From Flaviflexus ciconiae (GTDB lineage Bacteria > Actinomycetota > Actinomycetes > Actinomycetales > Actinomycetaceae): a stretch of DNA of 64,000 nt. The stretch covers positions 1,674,001 through 1,738,000 of the forward strand of contig NZ_CP034593.1 of NCBI RefSeq assembly GCF_003971195.1, in the 5' to 3' direction. The notes under the pieces were generated by a model. It saw only the letters and a list, made by a program, of their open reading frames with translations, was not told the origin of the DNA and did no database searches. Below are positions 17,761 through 25,748 of this stretch, piece after piece. A program made the position numbers and the translations under genes. The number at the start of each line of letters is the position of its first letter. The stretch's first letter is position 1.

Positions 17761-18405
17761 TTAGAGGGTGTCAAGAACCTTCTGGGTACCCGACAGGCCA
17801 AGGCGGCTTGCGCCGGCTTCGATCAGTTCAGTCGCAAACTTGCCGTCACGAATACCGCCGGAGGCCTTGACGCCAATGTTCGGACCAACGGTCTCGCGCA
17901 TGAGCTTGATGGCAGAGACGGATGCTCCGCCAGCCTTGTGGTAGCCGGTCGACGTCTTCACGTAGTCGGCCTTCGCATCGACGGAAGCCTGGCAGGCGGC
18001 AACAATCTCGTCGTCGGTCAGGGCGGCCGACTCGATGATGACCTTGAGGAGAACATTCGGGGCTGCCTCGCGGACTGCGGCGATCTCGTTCTTGATGTAG
18101 TCGAAGTCGCCCTCCTTGGCCTTGCCGACGTTGATGACCATGTCGATCTCGTCAACCCCAGCATCGGCCAGTTCCTTCGCTTCGGCGGCCTTAACGGTCG
18201 CGGAGTGGGCGCCCGAGGGGAAACCGCAGACCGCGGCAACCTTCACGCTTGTCTCCCTCGGGAGCGGGATCTGGGTGGGTGAGACGCAGACCGAGAAGGT
18301 GCCCAGCGCCTCGGCATCGTCAAGGAGCTTAAGAACGTCTTCCTTCGTGGCCTCCGGGGCCAGCAGCGTGTGGTCAACAATGGATACAACATCCTGAGGA
18401 TTCAT
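17761..18405 (-). CDS. deoC: Deoxyribose-phosphate aldolase
   Basis: 214 residues. DeoC cleaves 2-deoxy-D-ribose 5-phosphate to glyceraldehyde 3-phosphate and acetaldehyde through a Schiff base. The catalytic residues are visible: DEIDMVINVG (Asp), LLKVIIESA, and the Schiff-base lysine in YVKTSTGYH, with VKASGGIRD closing the barrel. ATG at 18405 follows CGGAGA. It lies in the zinc-dehydrogenase/sorC/araB operon rather than next to nucleoside phosphorylase genes, which suggests a role for related sugar phosphates made here, though nucleoside breakdown cannot be excluded. Confidence 0.93.
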   Translation of the reverse strand: MNPQDVVSIVDHTLLAPEATKEDVLKLLDDAEALGTFSVCVSPTQIPLPRETSVKVAAVCGFPSGAHSATVKAAEAKELADAGVDEIDMVINVGKAKEGDFDYIKNEIAAVREAAPNVLLKVIIESAALTDDEIVAACQASVDAKADYVKTSTGYHKAGGASVSAIKLMRETVGPNIGVKASGGIRDGKFATELIEAGASRLGLSGTQKVLDTL

Positions 18406-18505
18406 ATTTTCTCCGGTTCTGGCGGCACGGTAGCCGCGGATCTTGTGGTGGTGTAGGCCGAAGCCATTACGTTAAAACTACAGTGGGTTAGCGTCGAGCA
18501 CCTTC

Positions 18506-19465
18506 TCAGCGGTCCTCGACACCGAGGACATTCTCAGCAATCTTGGATTCGGTGACGAGAACCGAGCAGATCCCGGCATAGAGAACAGCGCGGGTAATTC
18601 CGCTCTTCTCCTCCCCCACCGCAACTGCGATCGACTTCGGGATCTTAGCGAGGGAATCGATATCCAAGCCAATCGTCCGCTGGTCGAGCTCGAAGTCAAC
18701 AACCCGACCAAAGCGGTCAATGTAGTGCCCGAGAATATCCCCGATAGCACCGGCCTCTTGAAGACCCACGACCTCGTCGGCGGTGATGCAGTTGGTCTTC
18801 CGCAGCACCGAATGCGGTGAGAGGACACCAATCGAGAAGAGGCCAACTTCGGCCCTGGCGGCAAGCTCGAGTGTTTTCCCCACCTGAGGATCAGCCATGA
18901 GCCGCCGAGCAAGCTCCCGGTCCTGGACGATCGCGGATGCTGGAAGCAGCGCGGTCCTGGGATCGCGGGACTTGCTCGCAATCATCCGGATGATGCTTCC
19001 AGCATCCACCGTGTCCGTGAGGGAGTTGGCCCCACCATTCAGCTGCACAATCGTGGGTTCCCTGAGAATACCTTCGGGGAGCCGTTCCGCAATGGCGGCC
19101 ACGGTGTGCCCCCAGGAAACCCCAACGATCCCCGGCTGCGGCCGGAGCTCGACCAGATAGTCAGCGGCGGCCTGCGCCGCCAACGCCATCGTCCCCGCGT
19201 TCGTCGGTTGAGATTCGACGACAACGGCTTCGCCGCAGTCGAAGCGCTCCATGAGCTTCCGCTCGAGGTCGCGCCTCCTCGACTGAGGGTGATGGATCTT
19301 AATTTCGACAAGGCCCGAGGACCGGGCCTCCTCAAGGAGCCTTCCCACCTTCCAGCGGGACAGGCGAAGCTTGTCCGCAACCTCGGACTGGAGCAGTCCG
19401 TCGTTGTAGTACAGCTCCGCCGCTCTCACCATGGCGTGCTCGTGCTCGGTACTTCCGCTTTTCAT
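18506..19465 (-). CDS. SorC family sugar-binding transcriptional regulator
   Basis: 319 residues. Helix-turn-helix near the N-terminus (NDGLLQSEVADKLRLSRWKVGRLLEEA) followed by a sugar-phosphate isomerase-like effector domain (GVSWGHTVAAIAERL, FSIGVLSPHS). SorC proteins bind a phosphorylated sugar intermediate and control the operon that makes it. It lies between the zinc dehydrogenase and deoC in the same transcription unit, so it probably regulates that operon from the palindrome at 20652-20665. Confidence 0.9.
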   Translation of the reverse strand: MKSGSTEHEHAMVRAAELYYNDGLLQSEVADKLRLSRWKVGRLLEEARSSGLVEIKIHHPQSRRRDLERKLMERFDCGEAVVVESQPTNAGTMALAAQAAADYLVELRPQPGIVGVSWGHTVAAIAERLPEGILREPTIVQLNGGANSLTDTVDAGSIIRMIASKSRDPRTALLPASAIVQDRELARRLMADPQVGKTLELAARAEVGLFSIGVLSPHSVLRKTNCITADEVVGLQEAGAIGDILGHYIDRFGRVVDFELDQRTIGLDIDSLAKIPKSIAVAVGEEKSGITRAVLYAGICSVLVTESKIAENVLGVEDR

Positions 19466-19479
19466 AGTTGCCTGCCGGG

Positions 19480-20541
19480 CTAGTTGGTCGGCAGGTCCGT
19501 TCCGTTCGGAAGGAAAAGAACCTTCGAGGAATGGATCGTGCGCTCAGACATGTTGCGAATCGTCTCCGCTACCTTCTCGAGCGGCTCCTCGTGGGTGATC
19601 ATGAACTCCCACAGCAGGTTGCCGTTGGCCATGTGCTCGAGGGTGGTCGTCCACTCGGCACCCGGGAAGGGCGCACCGAAGGAGTTCCACGAACCGCAAA
19701 TATTGATCTCCAGGCGCATGAGGCGGGCCCAGTTCCCTGCCGAGATCTCCACCGGGGCGTTCGGAATGCCGATAAGGGTAACTTCGCCGTGGCGAGCAGC
19801 AATGCCAACCGACTGGTCAGCAACCGCCGGAACACCCGTCGTTTCAACAACGACGTCGAAACCGGATCCAACAATCTTCTCGAGTTCTTCGGTCGAGGAA
19901 ACCGCCGTGGTTGCCCCTGCCTCGAGTGCCAGCTTGGCCTTCTCCTCAGACACATCGACGGCAACGATGTCGGTGGCACCCATGATCCGGGCCCACTGGA
20001 CAGCGAACAGGCCAATCGGGCCGCCGCCACCCATGACGGCAACGCGGGAACCGGCGGTCAGCTTCGTCCGCCAAATCGCGTGCAGAGCAATAGCGGCCGG
20101 GTCAACCATCGCGGCGGCGCGAGCATCAAGACCGGCGGGAACCTTGAGAAGAAGGTTGGCGGGGCCGGCAACATACTCGGCGTAGGCGCCGTTACGACGG
20201 GAACCGTAGTAGTCGTAGTTCTCGCACAGCGAGAACTCGCCCTGAACACAGGGAGCGCACTCGAAGCAGGGAAGCATTGGGGGGACAGTGACAAGGTCGC
20301 CGACCTCAAAGCCCTCAACGCCCTCACCGAGCTCCTCAATGTAGCCGGAGAACTCGTGGCCTGTGACGAGCGGAAGCTTGTGGGGGCCCTTCTTGTACAT
20401 GCGGTCGAGATCGGAACCGCACACGCCGCAGGCCGCAATCTTCATGACGACCTCACCCGGACCAGCAACCGGCTTATCGATTTCTTCGAGACGAATATCG
20501 CCGACCGCATGCATGACAACGGCCTTCATTTTCTCTGACAT
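19480..20541 (-). CDS. Zinc-dependent polyol / polyol-phosphate dehydrogenase 1 (GatD-like)
   Basis: 353 residues from ATG at 20541, eight bases after GGAGG; an open frame further upstream is spurious. Medium-chain dehydrogenase: catalytic zinc ligands in CGVCGSD and GHEFSGY, structural zinc cysteines in PCFECAPC...C, and the Rossmann motif AVMGGGGPIGLFAV. The segment CGSWNSFGAPFPGAEW resembles the galactitol-1-phosphate/arabitol-phosphate dehydrogenases. First gene of the operon with sorC, deoC and araB. The substrate may therefore be an alditol phosphate or a free alditol; the sequence does not decide. Confidence 0.82.
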   Translation of the reverse strand: MSEKMKAVVMHAVGDIRLEEIDKPVAGPGEVVMKIAACGVCGSDLDRMYKKGPHKLPLVTGHEFSGYIEELGEGVEGFEVGDLVTVPPMLPCFECAPCVQGEFSLCENYDYYGSRRNGAYAEYVAGPANLLLKVPAGLDARAAAMVDPAAIALHAIWRTKLTAGSRVAVMGGGGPIGLFAVQWARIMGATDIVAVDVSEEKAKLALEAGATTAVSSTEELEKIVGSGFDVVVETTGVPAVADQSVGIAARHGEVTLIGIPNAPVEISAGNWARLMRLEINICGSWNSFGAPFPGAEWTTTLEHMANGNLLWEFMITHEEPLEKVAETIRNMSERTIHSSKVLFLPNGTDLPTN

Positions 20542-20651
20542 TTTTCCTCCTCCGGGCTGGCCCATTCCAGCCCACGACTTCCCCCAGAGTAGGCCCGAAC
20601 GCTCCACAAAATCAACGTAAATTGGTAATTCCGACATATGAGCGCCCAAGT

Positions 20652-20665
20652 TCAACTTTTGTTGA
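20652..20665. promoter_or_regulatory. Palindromic operator candidate, TCAAC-TTTT-GTTGA
   Basis: A perfect inverted repeat with 5-base arms and a 4-base T centre, 110 bases upstream of the dehydrogenase start and 47 bases upstream of the divergent HAD gene. It is the best operator candidate for the SorC protein encoded in the operon and could control both directions. Confidence 0.5.
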
Positions 20666-20711
20666 TTTTCCGCGCTTTGTCGAGCATTGGCTTGTCCTAT
20701 AAGGTCTTGGT

Positions 20712-21557
20712 ATGGCCGAACTCTTAGACGATTCCTTGCCCCCGAACATCGACGACATCGACGTCGCAGTCTTCGATGTCGACGGCACCCTGTCCCGCGA
20801 TGATGCAAGCGTTTCTGACCGAACAATCGACGCACTTCGGGACCTTACCGACACCGGTGTTCATGTCGTCCTAGCCTCGGGACGCATGGCTCCCGCGCTA
20901 CGCAAGCTCTTCACCCGCATGGAACGCTCCGGCTACGTGATCGCCTGCAATGGCGCGATCACTGTCCATACCGACCACGACGAGATCATTGGTCTCGGCC
21001 CGCTGAACGACAACTATTACCGGGAAGTTCTAGAGTTTGGTCGCGAGAACGATCTCGAGACCGTGATTTTTGGAACCGATTTCTTCTACACGGAAGTCGA
21101 TGGCTCCGGTCGCCAACTCCTCAAGGCACCCAATGAGGGTCTTGCCCCCGAACTTGTCGACCTTGACGAGCTCGATCGCAACAACAGACTCAAGGTGATG
21201 TACTACATCGACCCTGAGCGGACGGACGAGATGGTGGAACGTCTCCGCGAGCGCTTCCCCGAAACCGTGAAGACTCTCCCGGAGTTCTACGAACTCACGG
21301 AGGAAAACGTCAGCAAGTGGAGTGGTCTCACTCCGGTTCTTAATGACCTTGGGGCCACTCCCGAGAGGACGCTCGGAATTGGGGACTCGGAGAATGACCT
21401 CTCCTGGCTACCAAACGTCGGGATCGCGGTCGCCATGGGCAATGCCTACCCTCACGTCAAGGAATCGTGCCACTACGAGATCGGATTAAACGAGGATGAT
21501 GCGGTCGCAGATTTCCTCACCCGGTGGGCGGATCACCGGCGCAGTAGCGCCGCATAG
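20712..21557 (+). CDS. Cof-type HAD phosphatase 2
   Basis: 281 residues. Motif I VFDVDGTLSRDDA, motif II VVLASGR, a conserved Lys in the NRLKVMYYI segment, and motif IV GIGDSENDLSWLPN. The cap sequence is of the class IIB (Cof/YidA) type. Divergent from the polyol dehydrogenase operon and sharing its 170-bp control region, which suggests a role in clearing toxic sugar phosphates made by the neighbouring kinases. No frame problem. Confidence 0.88.
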   Translation: MAELLDDSLPPNIDDIDVAVFDVDGTLSRDDASVSDRTIDALRDLTDTGVHVVLASGRMAPALRKLFTRMERSGYVIACNGAITVHTDHDEIIGLGPLNDNYYREVLEFGRENDLETVIFGTDFFYTEVDGSGRQLLKAPNEGLAPELVDLDELDRNNRLKVMYYIDPERTDEMVERLRERFPETVKTLPEFYELTEENVSKWSGLTPVLNDLGATPERTLGIGDSENDLSWLPNVGIAVAMGNAYPHVKESCHYEIGLNEDDAVADFLTRWADHRRSSAA

Positions 21558-21601
21558 CGGAGGATCCTCCCCGCCGGGAGAAAACTGTTCATGAATATAG
21601 T

Positions 21602-21627
21602 GGGGCCGGTCTTGATCGACCGGCCCC
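21602..21627. terminator. Bidirectional terminator
   Basis: GGGGCCGGTC (21602-21611) and GACCGGCCCC (21618-21627), loop TTGATC, followed by TCTATTTG on the plus strand and by ACTATATTC on the minus strand. It separates the HAD gene from the facing gntR remnant. Confidence 0.8.
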
Positions 21628-21663
21628 TCTATTTGCGTCCACTTCGACCGCACACCAGCGGAT

Positions 21664-22303
21664 TCAGGATTCGAAATGGAACTCGAGCTTCATGCGATCT
21701 GAGCGCATCAGAAGGTTGGTGTATTCGTATCGTCGCCCGCGTTCATCACGCAACTGGTCAACCAGTTTCAGAAGTGGAGCCCCCGGTTCGGCGCCAAGTA
21801 GCCAGGCTTCTTTTTCCGACGCGAGGATCACCTCGAGACTCTCGTCGGTGTTCTTGACGTTCAGTGCAAATTCGGTGCTGAGGACTTCACAAAGCTGCCG
21901 TTCAACAACATCAAACCGATCGAGGCTCGGCGCCAGGTCGGCACTCACCCAGGAACGGTGGATCGTCACTGGCTTTCCTTCGAGGAAGCGCCTGCGAGAG
22001 ATCTGATAGACGGGCGATTTCTTCGGAATGCCGAAGAAATCCGCGATGGTATCAAGTGCCGCCACAAGATCAAAGGAAAGCAATTCGGTCTGGGTTGTGT
22101 AACCGCGATCCTCAAGTTGCTGCCTAATTCCCTGGTACGCAGGTGACGTTGTTGCAATCTTCGGTTCAGAAACGAACGCCCCCTTGCCGGGGACCCGGTG
22201 CAAGAGCCCTTCGTCGGCAAGTACGTTGAGTACTCCCCGCACAGTCATGCGGGATACGCCGAAACTGTCCTGAAGGACGGATTCCGATGGAATCCTCTGC
22301 CCC
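21664..22303 (-). pseudogene. GntR/HutC-type regulator lacking its 5' end
   Basis: The effector part is intact: end of the winged helix (QRIPSESVLQDSFGVSRMTV, then LADEGLLHRVPGKGAF) and a UTRA ligand-binding domain to the stop at 21664. The roughly 30 residues that should precede it (start codon and first helix) are missing. Instead, upstream sequence is the 3' end of dhaK on the opposite strand, joined at CCCC (22300-22303). Translation could begin only at an internal ATG (22248), giving 194 residues without a complete DNA-binding domain. It was probably the divergent regulator of dhaK. Confidence 0.8.
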
Positions 22304-22502
22304 GATTTCCGAGCAGTACCTCCTCTACGGCATCGCGCACCGCAAGCTCGAAGAGCGTGGCATCAAGGTGTGGCGTAGCTACGTCGGCGAATACTGTACT
22401 TCGCTGGAGATGGCGGGCGTCTCCCTCACCCTCTGCAAGGTTGATGCCAAGCTTAACGAGCTCTTCCTTGCACCGGCGGAGATCGCAATCCGTACCTTCT
22501 AA
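22302..22502 (+). pseudogene. dhaK: 3' remnant of dihydroxyacetone kinase subunit dhaK
   Basis: The last 66 codons of a DhaK-type protein in frame to TAA at 22500-22502. The KLEERGIKVWRSYVGEYCTS and LEMAGVSLTLCKVDAKL segments match the C-terminal strands of DhaK, where YxTSLxMxGxSLTL is highly conserved. The active-site histidine and the substrate-binding part are gone. The 5' side ends at CCCC (22300-22303), beyond which the opposite strand encodes the truncated gntR. No dhaL or dhaM follows. Confidence 0.8.
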
Positions 22503-22508
22503 CAAGTA

Positions 22509-22550
22509 GGTGCGGGGGCTGGCAGAACCTGTTCTGCCAGCCCCCGCACC
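22509..22550. terminator. Long perfect palindrome behind the dhaK remnant
   Basis: A 42-base perfect palindrome: GGTGCGGGGGCTGGCAGAAC (22509-22528), centre CT, then the complement 22531-22550. It begins six bases after the dhaK stop, so it looks like the original dhaK terminator, kept when the rest of the gene was lost. The stretch from here to 22715 shows no gene. Confidence 0.8.
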
Positions 22551-22715
22551 AATCTCGCTACATCAAGCTAAAGCGCCCCATGTCGCACAATTTCTCTCGT
22601 CCACGACTAAATTTACGCGGTTACCTCAGCGTCGGAAGGCACCCGGCAATCGTGGAGGAAGCAACGTCGCACAGACAGATCCTTTACCCGGCTGGTTGAT
22701 CCCCTTCCCGAATTC

Positions 22716-23495
22716 CTAGGAAACAGGCGTGCCAATCTTAACGTTCGCACTTCGGTTGCGCAGGGTTTCGACAATCTCATTGCTCGTACCAGCGTCAACA
22801 ACCACCGAGTCAAAGTCTGCTGTGTCAGCCACTCGGTAGAGTGCCTTACGCTCAAACTTCGAGTGCGTCACCGCGAGATGGGAATGGCTGGCTGCCTGAA
22901 GCATGAGCGCCTTGTAGTCGGCCACCGCAGCATATGGGTGGTACACGACCCCGTCGCTGATTGCGGCAGCCGAAATGATAGCGTGGTCGGCCCGGATCTC
23001 CCGGAGCATCTTCACTCCGGCAGGGCCATAGTTCGCGTCTAGGTGGCGATCATAGAATCCGCCGAGCGTAATGAGCTCCCAGTCTGGCACCGAGCCAGCA
23101 AGCTGAATAATCGACCAGTTGTTCGTGATGATCGTGAGCCCACCAACGGACGTATATTCCTTGAGAATCGAGAATACGGTTGATGAGTCGTCGCAGATGA
23201 TCGAGGATCCCCGGGTAAAGAGCGGGGCGAATACGGAAACCAGTGAGTTCTTGGCGTCTTCCTCCTGCGTGAGCCGATACTTCATCGACGTTTCGCTGAG
23301 CGATGTCGCAACGGCCGTGACCTCACCGCGGGAACGCACGATAACTCGATCGTTCTCCAGTTCTGACAGGTCCCGATAGATCGTCATCGGGGACGCGTCG
23401 ACGAGCTTAAGCAGGTCCTCAACGCGCACCGTCCCAAGGTTTAGGACATGCTCGGCGAGCATTTGCTGCCGATCGTTCTTGCTGAGCTGAGCCAC
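22716..23495 (-). CDS. DeoR family transcriptional regulator 1
   Basis: About 259 residues. The GTG at 23495 is preferred because GGAGG lies 11 bases upstream; the GTG at 23504 is almost on top of that site. DeoR helix-turn-helix: LLKLVDASPMTIYRDLSELENDRVIVRSRGEV, then the phosphosugar-binding domain with IICDDSSTVFSIL and TIITNN. It is the last gene of the operon that starts with the FGGY kinase at 27314, and is a clear paralogue of the DeoR at 41439-42230, which also sits inside a kinase operon. Confidence 0.9.
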   Translation of the reverse strand: MAQLSKNDRQQMLAEHVLNLGTVRVEDLLKLVDASPMTIYRDLSELENDRVIVRSRGEVTAVATSLSETSMKYRLTQEEDAKNSLVSVFAPLFTRGSSIICDDSSTVFSILKEYTSVGGLTIITNNWSIIQLAGSVPDWELITLGGFYDRHLDANYGPAGVKMLREIRADHAIISAAAISDGVVYHPYAAVADYKALMLQAASHSHLAVTHSKFERKALYRVADTADFDSVVVDAGTSNEIVETLRNRSANVKIGTPVS

Positions 23496-23628
23496 AGTGT
23501 TCACTTCCTCCCTACATCAAACTCTACTGCCACCCATCGAAGAAGAACGAAATGGGTGAAAGAAATAAGCAGCACAGCTCGTCGAGATAGGCGTGTCGGG
23601 GCCAGAGCCCCGACACACCACTCACGTG

Positions 23629-24663
23629 CTAGGGGCGCAGGATGTACTTCGATCCGTTGCCCTGAGACATGTCCTCAAGAGACTCAACAAGAGCCTCCAA
23701 GGGCCTGACCTCGGTGCAGAGGCTCATGCCATCAAACTTGCCGGTTGAGAGCAGTTCGACAGCTACCTTCACGTACCTGGGCTGATGGTGGTACACGCCC
23801 TTAAGCGTGTACTCCTTGTAGTGCATGTCGGAGGAGTTCACCGAGAACGGGGCGTTCTTCGGGGTTCCACCAAACAGCACCGCAGTTCCGCCGGGGCGGA
23901 GGCAGTGAACTGTCTGCTCCCATACCTGGGGCAGTCCCACAGCCTCCACGGCAACATCGGCGCCGCGTCCGCCCGGGGTGAGCTCGTTAATCTGTGCCGC
24001 ACACTCCTCGGGGCCCTCGAGTCCCGTCAGGTCGACGGTACGTGCACCGGCTTCCGCGGCCTGCGCAAGGCGGGATGCGGAACGGTCGGCGGCGATGACA
24101 CTGGCCCCGCGCAGTTGCGCAAGCTTGATGAACATCTGGCCAATCGGACCGGCACCGTTCACGGTCACCGTATCGCCAAGCTTGATGCCGGACTCGTAGA
24201 TTCCGTGGACCACTGTCGACAGGGGCTCGAGCGGGGCTGCCGCTTCGAAGGAGAGCGTGTCTGGAATATGGTACGTATTCCTTTCCACGATTGCCTTCGG
24301 GATGACAATCTGCTCCGCGAATGCCCCGTTGAGGTACTCGAGGTTATCGCACAGCGATTCGCGCCCGATGGTGCAGGCCCAGCAGTGCCCGCATGGTGCA
24401 GTGTTGGCGGCGACGACGCGGTCCCCGACCTTGAAGTCAGTTACCCCGTCACCCACCTCCGTAACAATGCCAGCGAACTCGTGACCAAACCTTGCTGGGA
24501 GGGTCGGAAACAGCGTGGGATGCCCGCGCCGATACGACTTGAGGTCGGTTCCGCAGGTTGCTGCGGCCTTGACCTCAACGGCTATCTCTCCGGGGCCGGG
24601 GACACCCGGCTCGACGTCTTCCAGGCGAAGATCGCCCGGACCATAGAACATATACGCGCGCAT
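23629..24663 (-). CDS. Zinc-dependent polyol dehydrogenase 2
   Basis: 344 residues. Sorbitol-dehydrogenase-like medium-chain reductase with zinc site CGTDLKSYRRGHP, GHEFAGIV, structural cysteines in PCGHCWACTIGRESLC, and cofactor motif VNGAGPIGQMFIKL. Lies in the order FGGY kinase, GpsA-like dehydrogenase, zinc dehydrogenase, DeoR (27314 to 22716), with gaps of 17 and 21 bases between the enzyme genes. It probably interconverts a free alditol and ketose. The start is uncertain: a short run of M residues near the N-terminus gives several choices. Confidence 0.85.
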   Translation of the reverse strand: MRAYMFYGPGDLRLEDVEPGVPGPGEIAVEVKAAATCGTDLKSYRRGHPTLFPTLPARFGHEFAGIVTEVGDGVTDFKVGDRVVAANTAPCGHCWACTIGRESLCDNLEYLNGAFAEQIVIPKAIVERNTYHIPDTLSFEAAAPLEPLSTVVHGIYESGIKLGDTVTVNGAGPIGQMFIKLAQLRGASVIAADRSASRLAQAAEAGARTVDLTGLEGPEECAAQINELTPGGRGADVAVEAVGLPQVWEQTVHCLRPGGTAVLFGGTPKNAPFSVNSSDMHYKEYTLKGVYHHQPRYVKVAVELLSTGKFDGMSLCTEVRPLEALVESLEDMSQGNGSKYILRP

Positions 24664-24684
24664 ATGCGTCGCACCTACTTTCTG

Positions 24685-25731
24685 TTAGGGACGGGGCGGC
24701 AGAACCGCCTGCGCCAAAACATCTGCGTAGTTGGGATCGTCTTCGTAGACGATCTGCTGAGCCGCGAACAGCAGCGGCATGCGCTCCTTAAGGGAAGCGT
24801 CGGTCTGCTCAACGAGGTTGACGGCGAGCGGGATAGCCGGAACGCCCTCAACGGTCTGCTCAAGCTCCTTCATCGTTTCGAGAGCAGTCTTGGCTCCCTC
24901 ACCGCGTCCGATCCTCGAGCCGTAGACCTTGTTGCGGCCGGACAGGCCGGTGACTTCGAGGTCACCAACGCCGGGCAGGCCGTAGGCCGTGGCTTCCTTG
25001 GCGCCGAGGGCAACCGAAAGGATCGACATCTCGCGCACAGCCTGGGCGAACGTGGCTGCCTTGAGGTTGTGGTGGGGATGTCCGGTCTTGTCCTGGAGGC
25101 CGTCGGCGATGCCGAGCATGATGGCGTAGACGTTCTTCATCGGGGCGCAGACTTCCACGCCTACCTCGTCATCCGAGGGTTCGATGGCGTAGTTATCGGA
25201 GCGTGCCTCGCGGGCGTACTTCACCGCTACGTCCTTGTCCTTGCATCCGAAGATCGTTGCGGTCGGCTCGTCGGCAGCGCACTCGTTCGCCTTGACCGGG
25301 CCCGCGATTGCGACGATCGGGGGAAGTTCGACGCCGGCCTCTTCTGCGATGGCGCGAACACCGGCGGGCAGGAGCTGAATGGTGCCGTCTTCCGCAGGAA
25401 GGAAGCCCTTCGTGGTCATCCACAGGGCCTGGGCCTTGGAGATACCGGGGAGTGCAAGTTCAACAACCTTTGGGACACCGGCGGAGGCAACCGAGAGTGC
25501 TACAACATCGACGCCGTCCATGGCCTTCGCCAGGTCATCGGAACGGAAGGTCGTGACCTTGCCGGAGATGACAACGTCGATGCGAGGGTGCGGTGAGCCT
25601 GCCTCGATGGCATCGATCAGGTGATCGTCCAGCCAGGTACCCCAAAGGTTCACCTCCCAGCCTGCGCGGACGAGAGCATTTGCGAGGCCAGAGCCCATGG
25701 CTCCGGCACCAAGAATGACAATTGATGGCAT
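24685..25731 (-). CDS. GpsA-like NAD(P)-dependent alditol-phosphate dehydrogenase 1
   Basis: 348 residues with the fold of glycerol-3-phosphate dehydrogenase GpsA: N-terminal VILGAGAMGSGLANAL, the TTKGF loop, the catalytic lysine in PMKNVYAIMLG, and GLPGVGDLEVTGLSGRN. It departs from GpsA where substrate is held: GPVKANECA replaces the usual GPSFAxE, and the N-terminal cofactor pocket is WGTWLDD. It follows the FGGY kinase 25749-27314 by 17 bases. A second kinase/GpsA-like pair lies at 34950-37535. The proposed role is oxidation of the polyol phosphate made by that kinase (inference). Confidence 0.75.
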   Translation of the reverse strand: MPSIVILGAGAMGSGLANALVRAGWEVNLWGTWLDDHLIDAIEAGSPHPRIDVVISGKVTTFRSDDLAKAMDGVDVVALSVASAGVPKVVELALPGISKAQALWMTTKGFLPAEDGTIQLLPAGVRAIAEEAGVELPPIVAIAGPVKANECAADEPTATIFGCKDKDVAVKYAREARSDNYAIEPSDDEVGVEVCAPMKNVYAIMLGIADGLQDKTGHPHHNLKAATFAQAVREMSILSVALGAKEATAYGLPGVGDLEVTGLSGRNKVYGSRIGRGEGAKTALETMKELEQTVEGVPAIPLAVNLVEQTDASLKERMPLLFAAQQIVYEDDPNYADVLAQAVLPPRP

Positions 25732-25748
25732 TGTTCGGCCCTTTCGAC

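Noticed and set aside
22245..22505. 86-codon minus-strand frame in front of gntR
   Set aside because: It is the antisense of the dhaK remnant; at first it looked like a frameshifted GntR N-terminus, but the DhaK match on the plus strand explains the DNA better.
23785..25596. 603-codon open frame antisense to the zinc dehydrogenase 2 and GpsA-like 1 genes
   Set aside because: It runs across two genuine genes and their gap, with no ribosome-binding site or recognisable domain; a shadow of codon bias.
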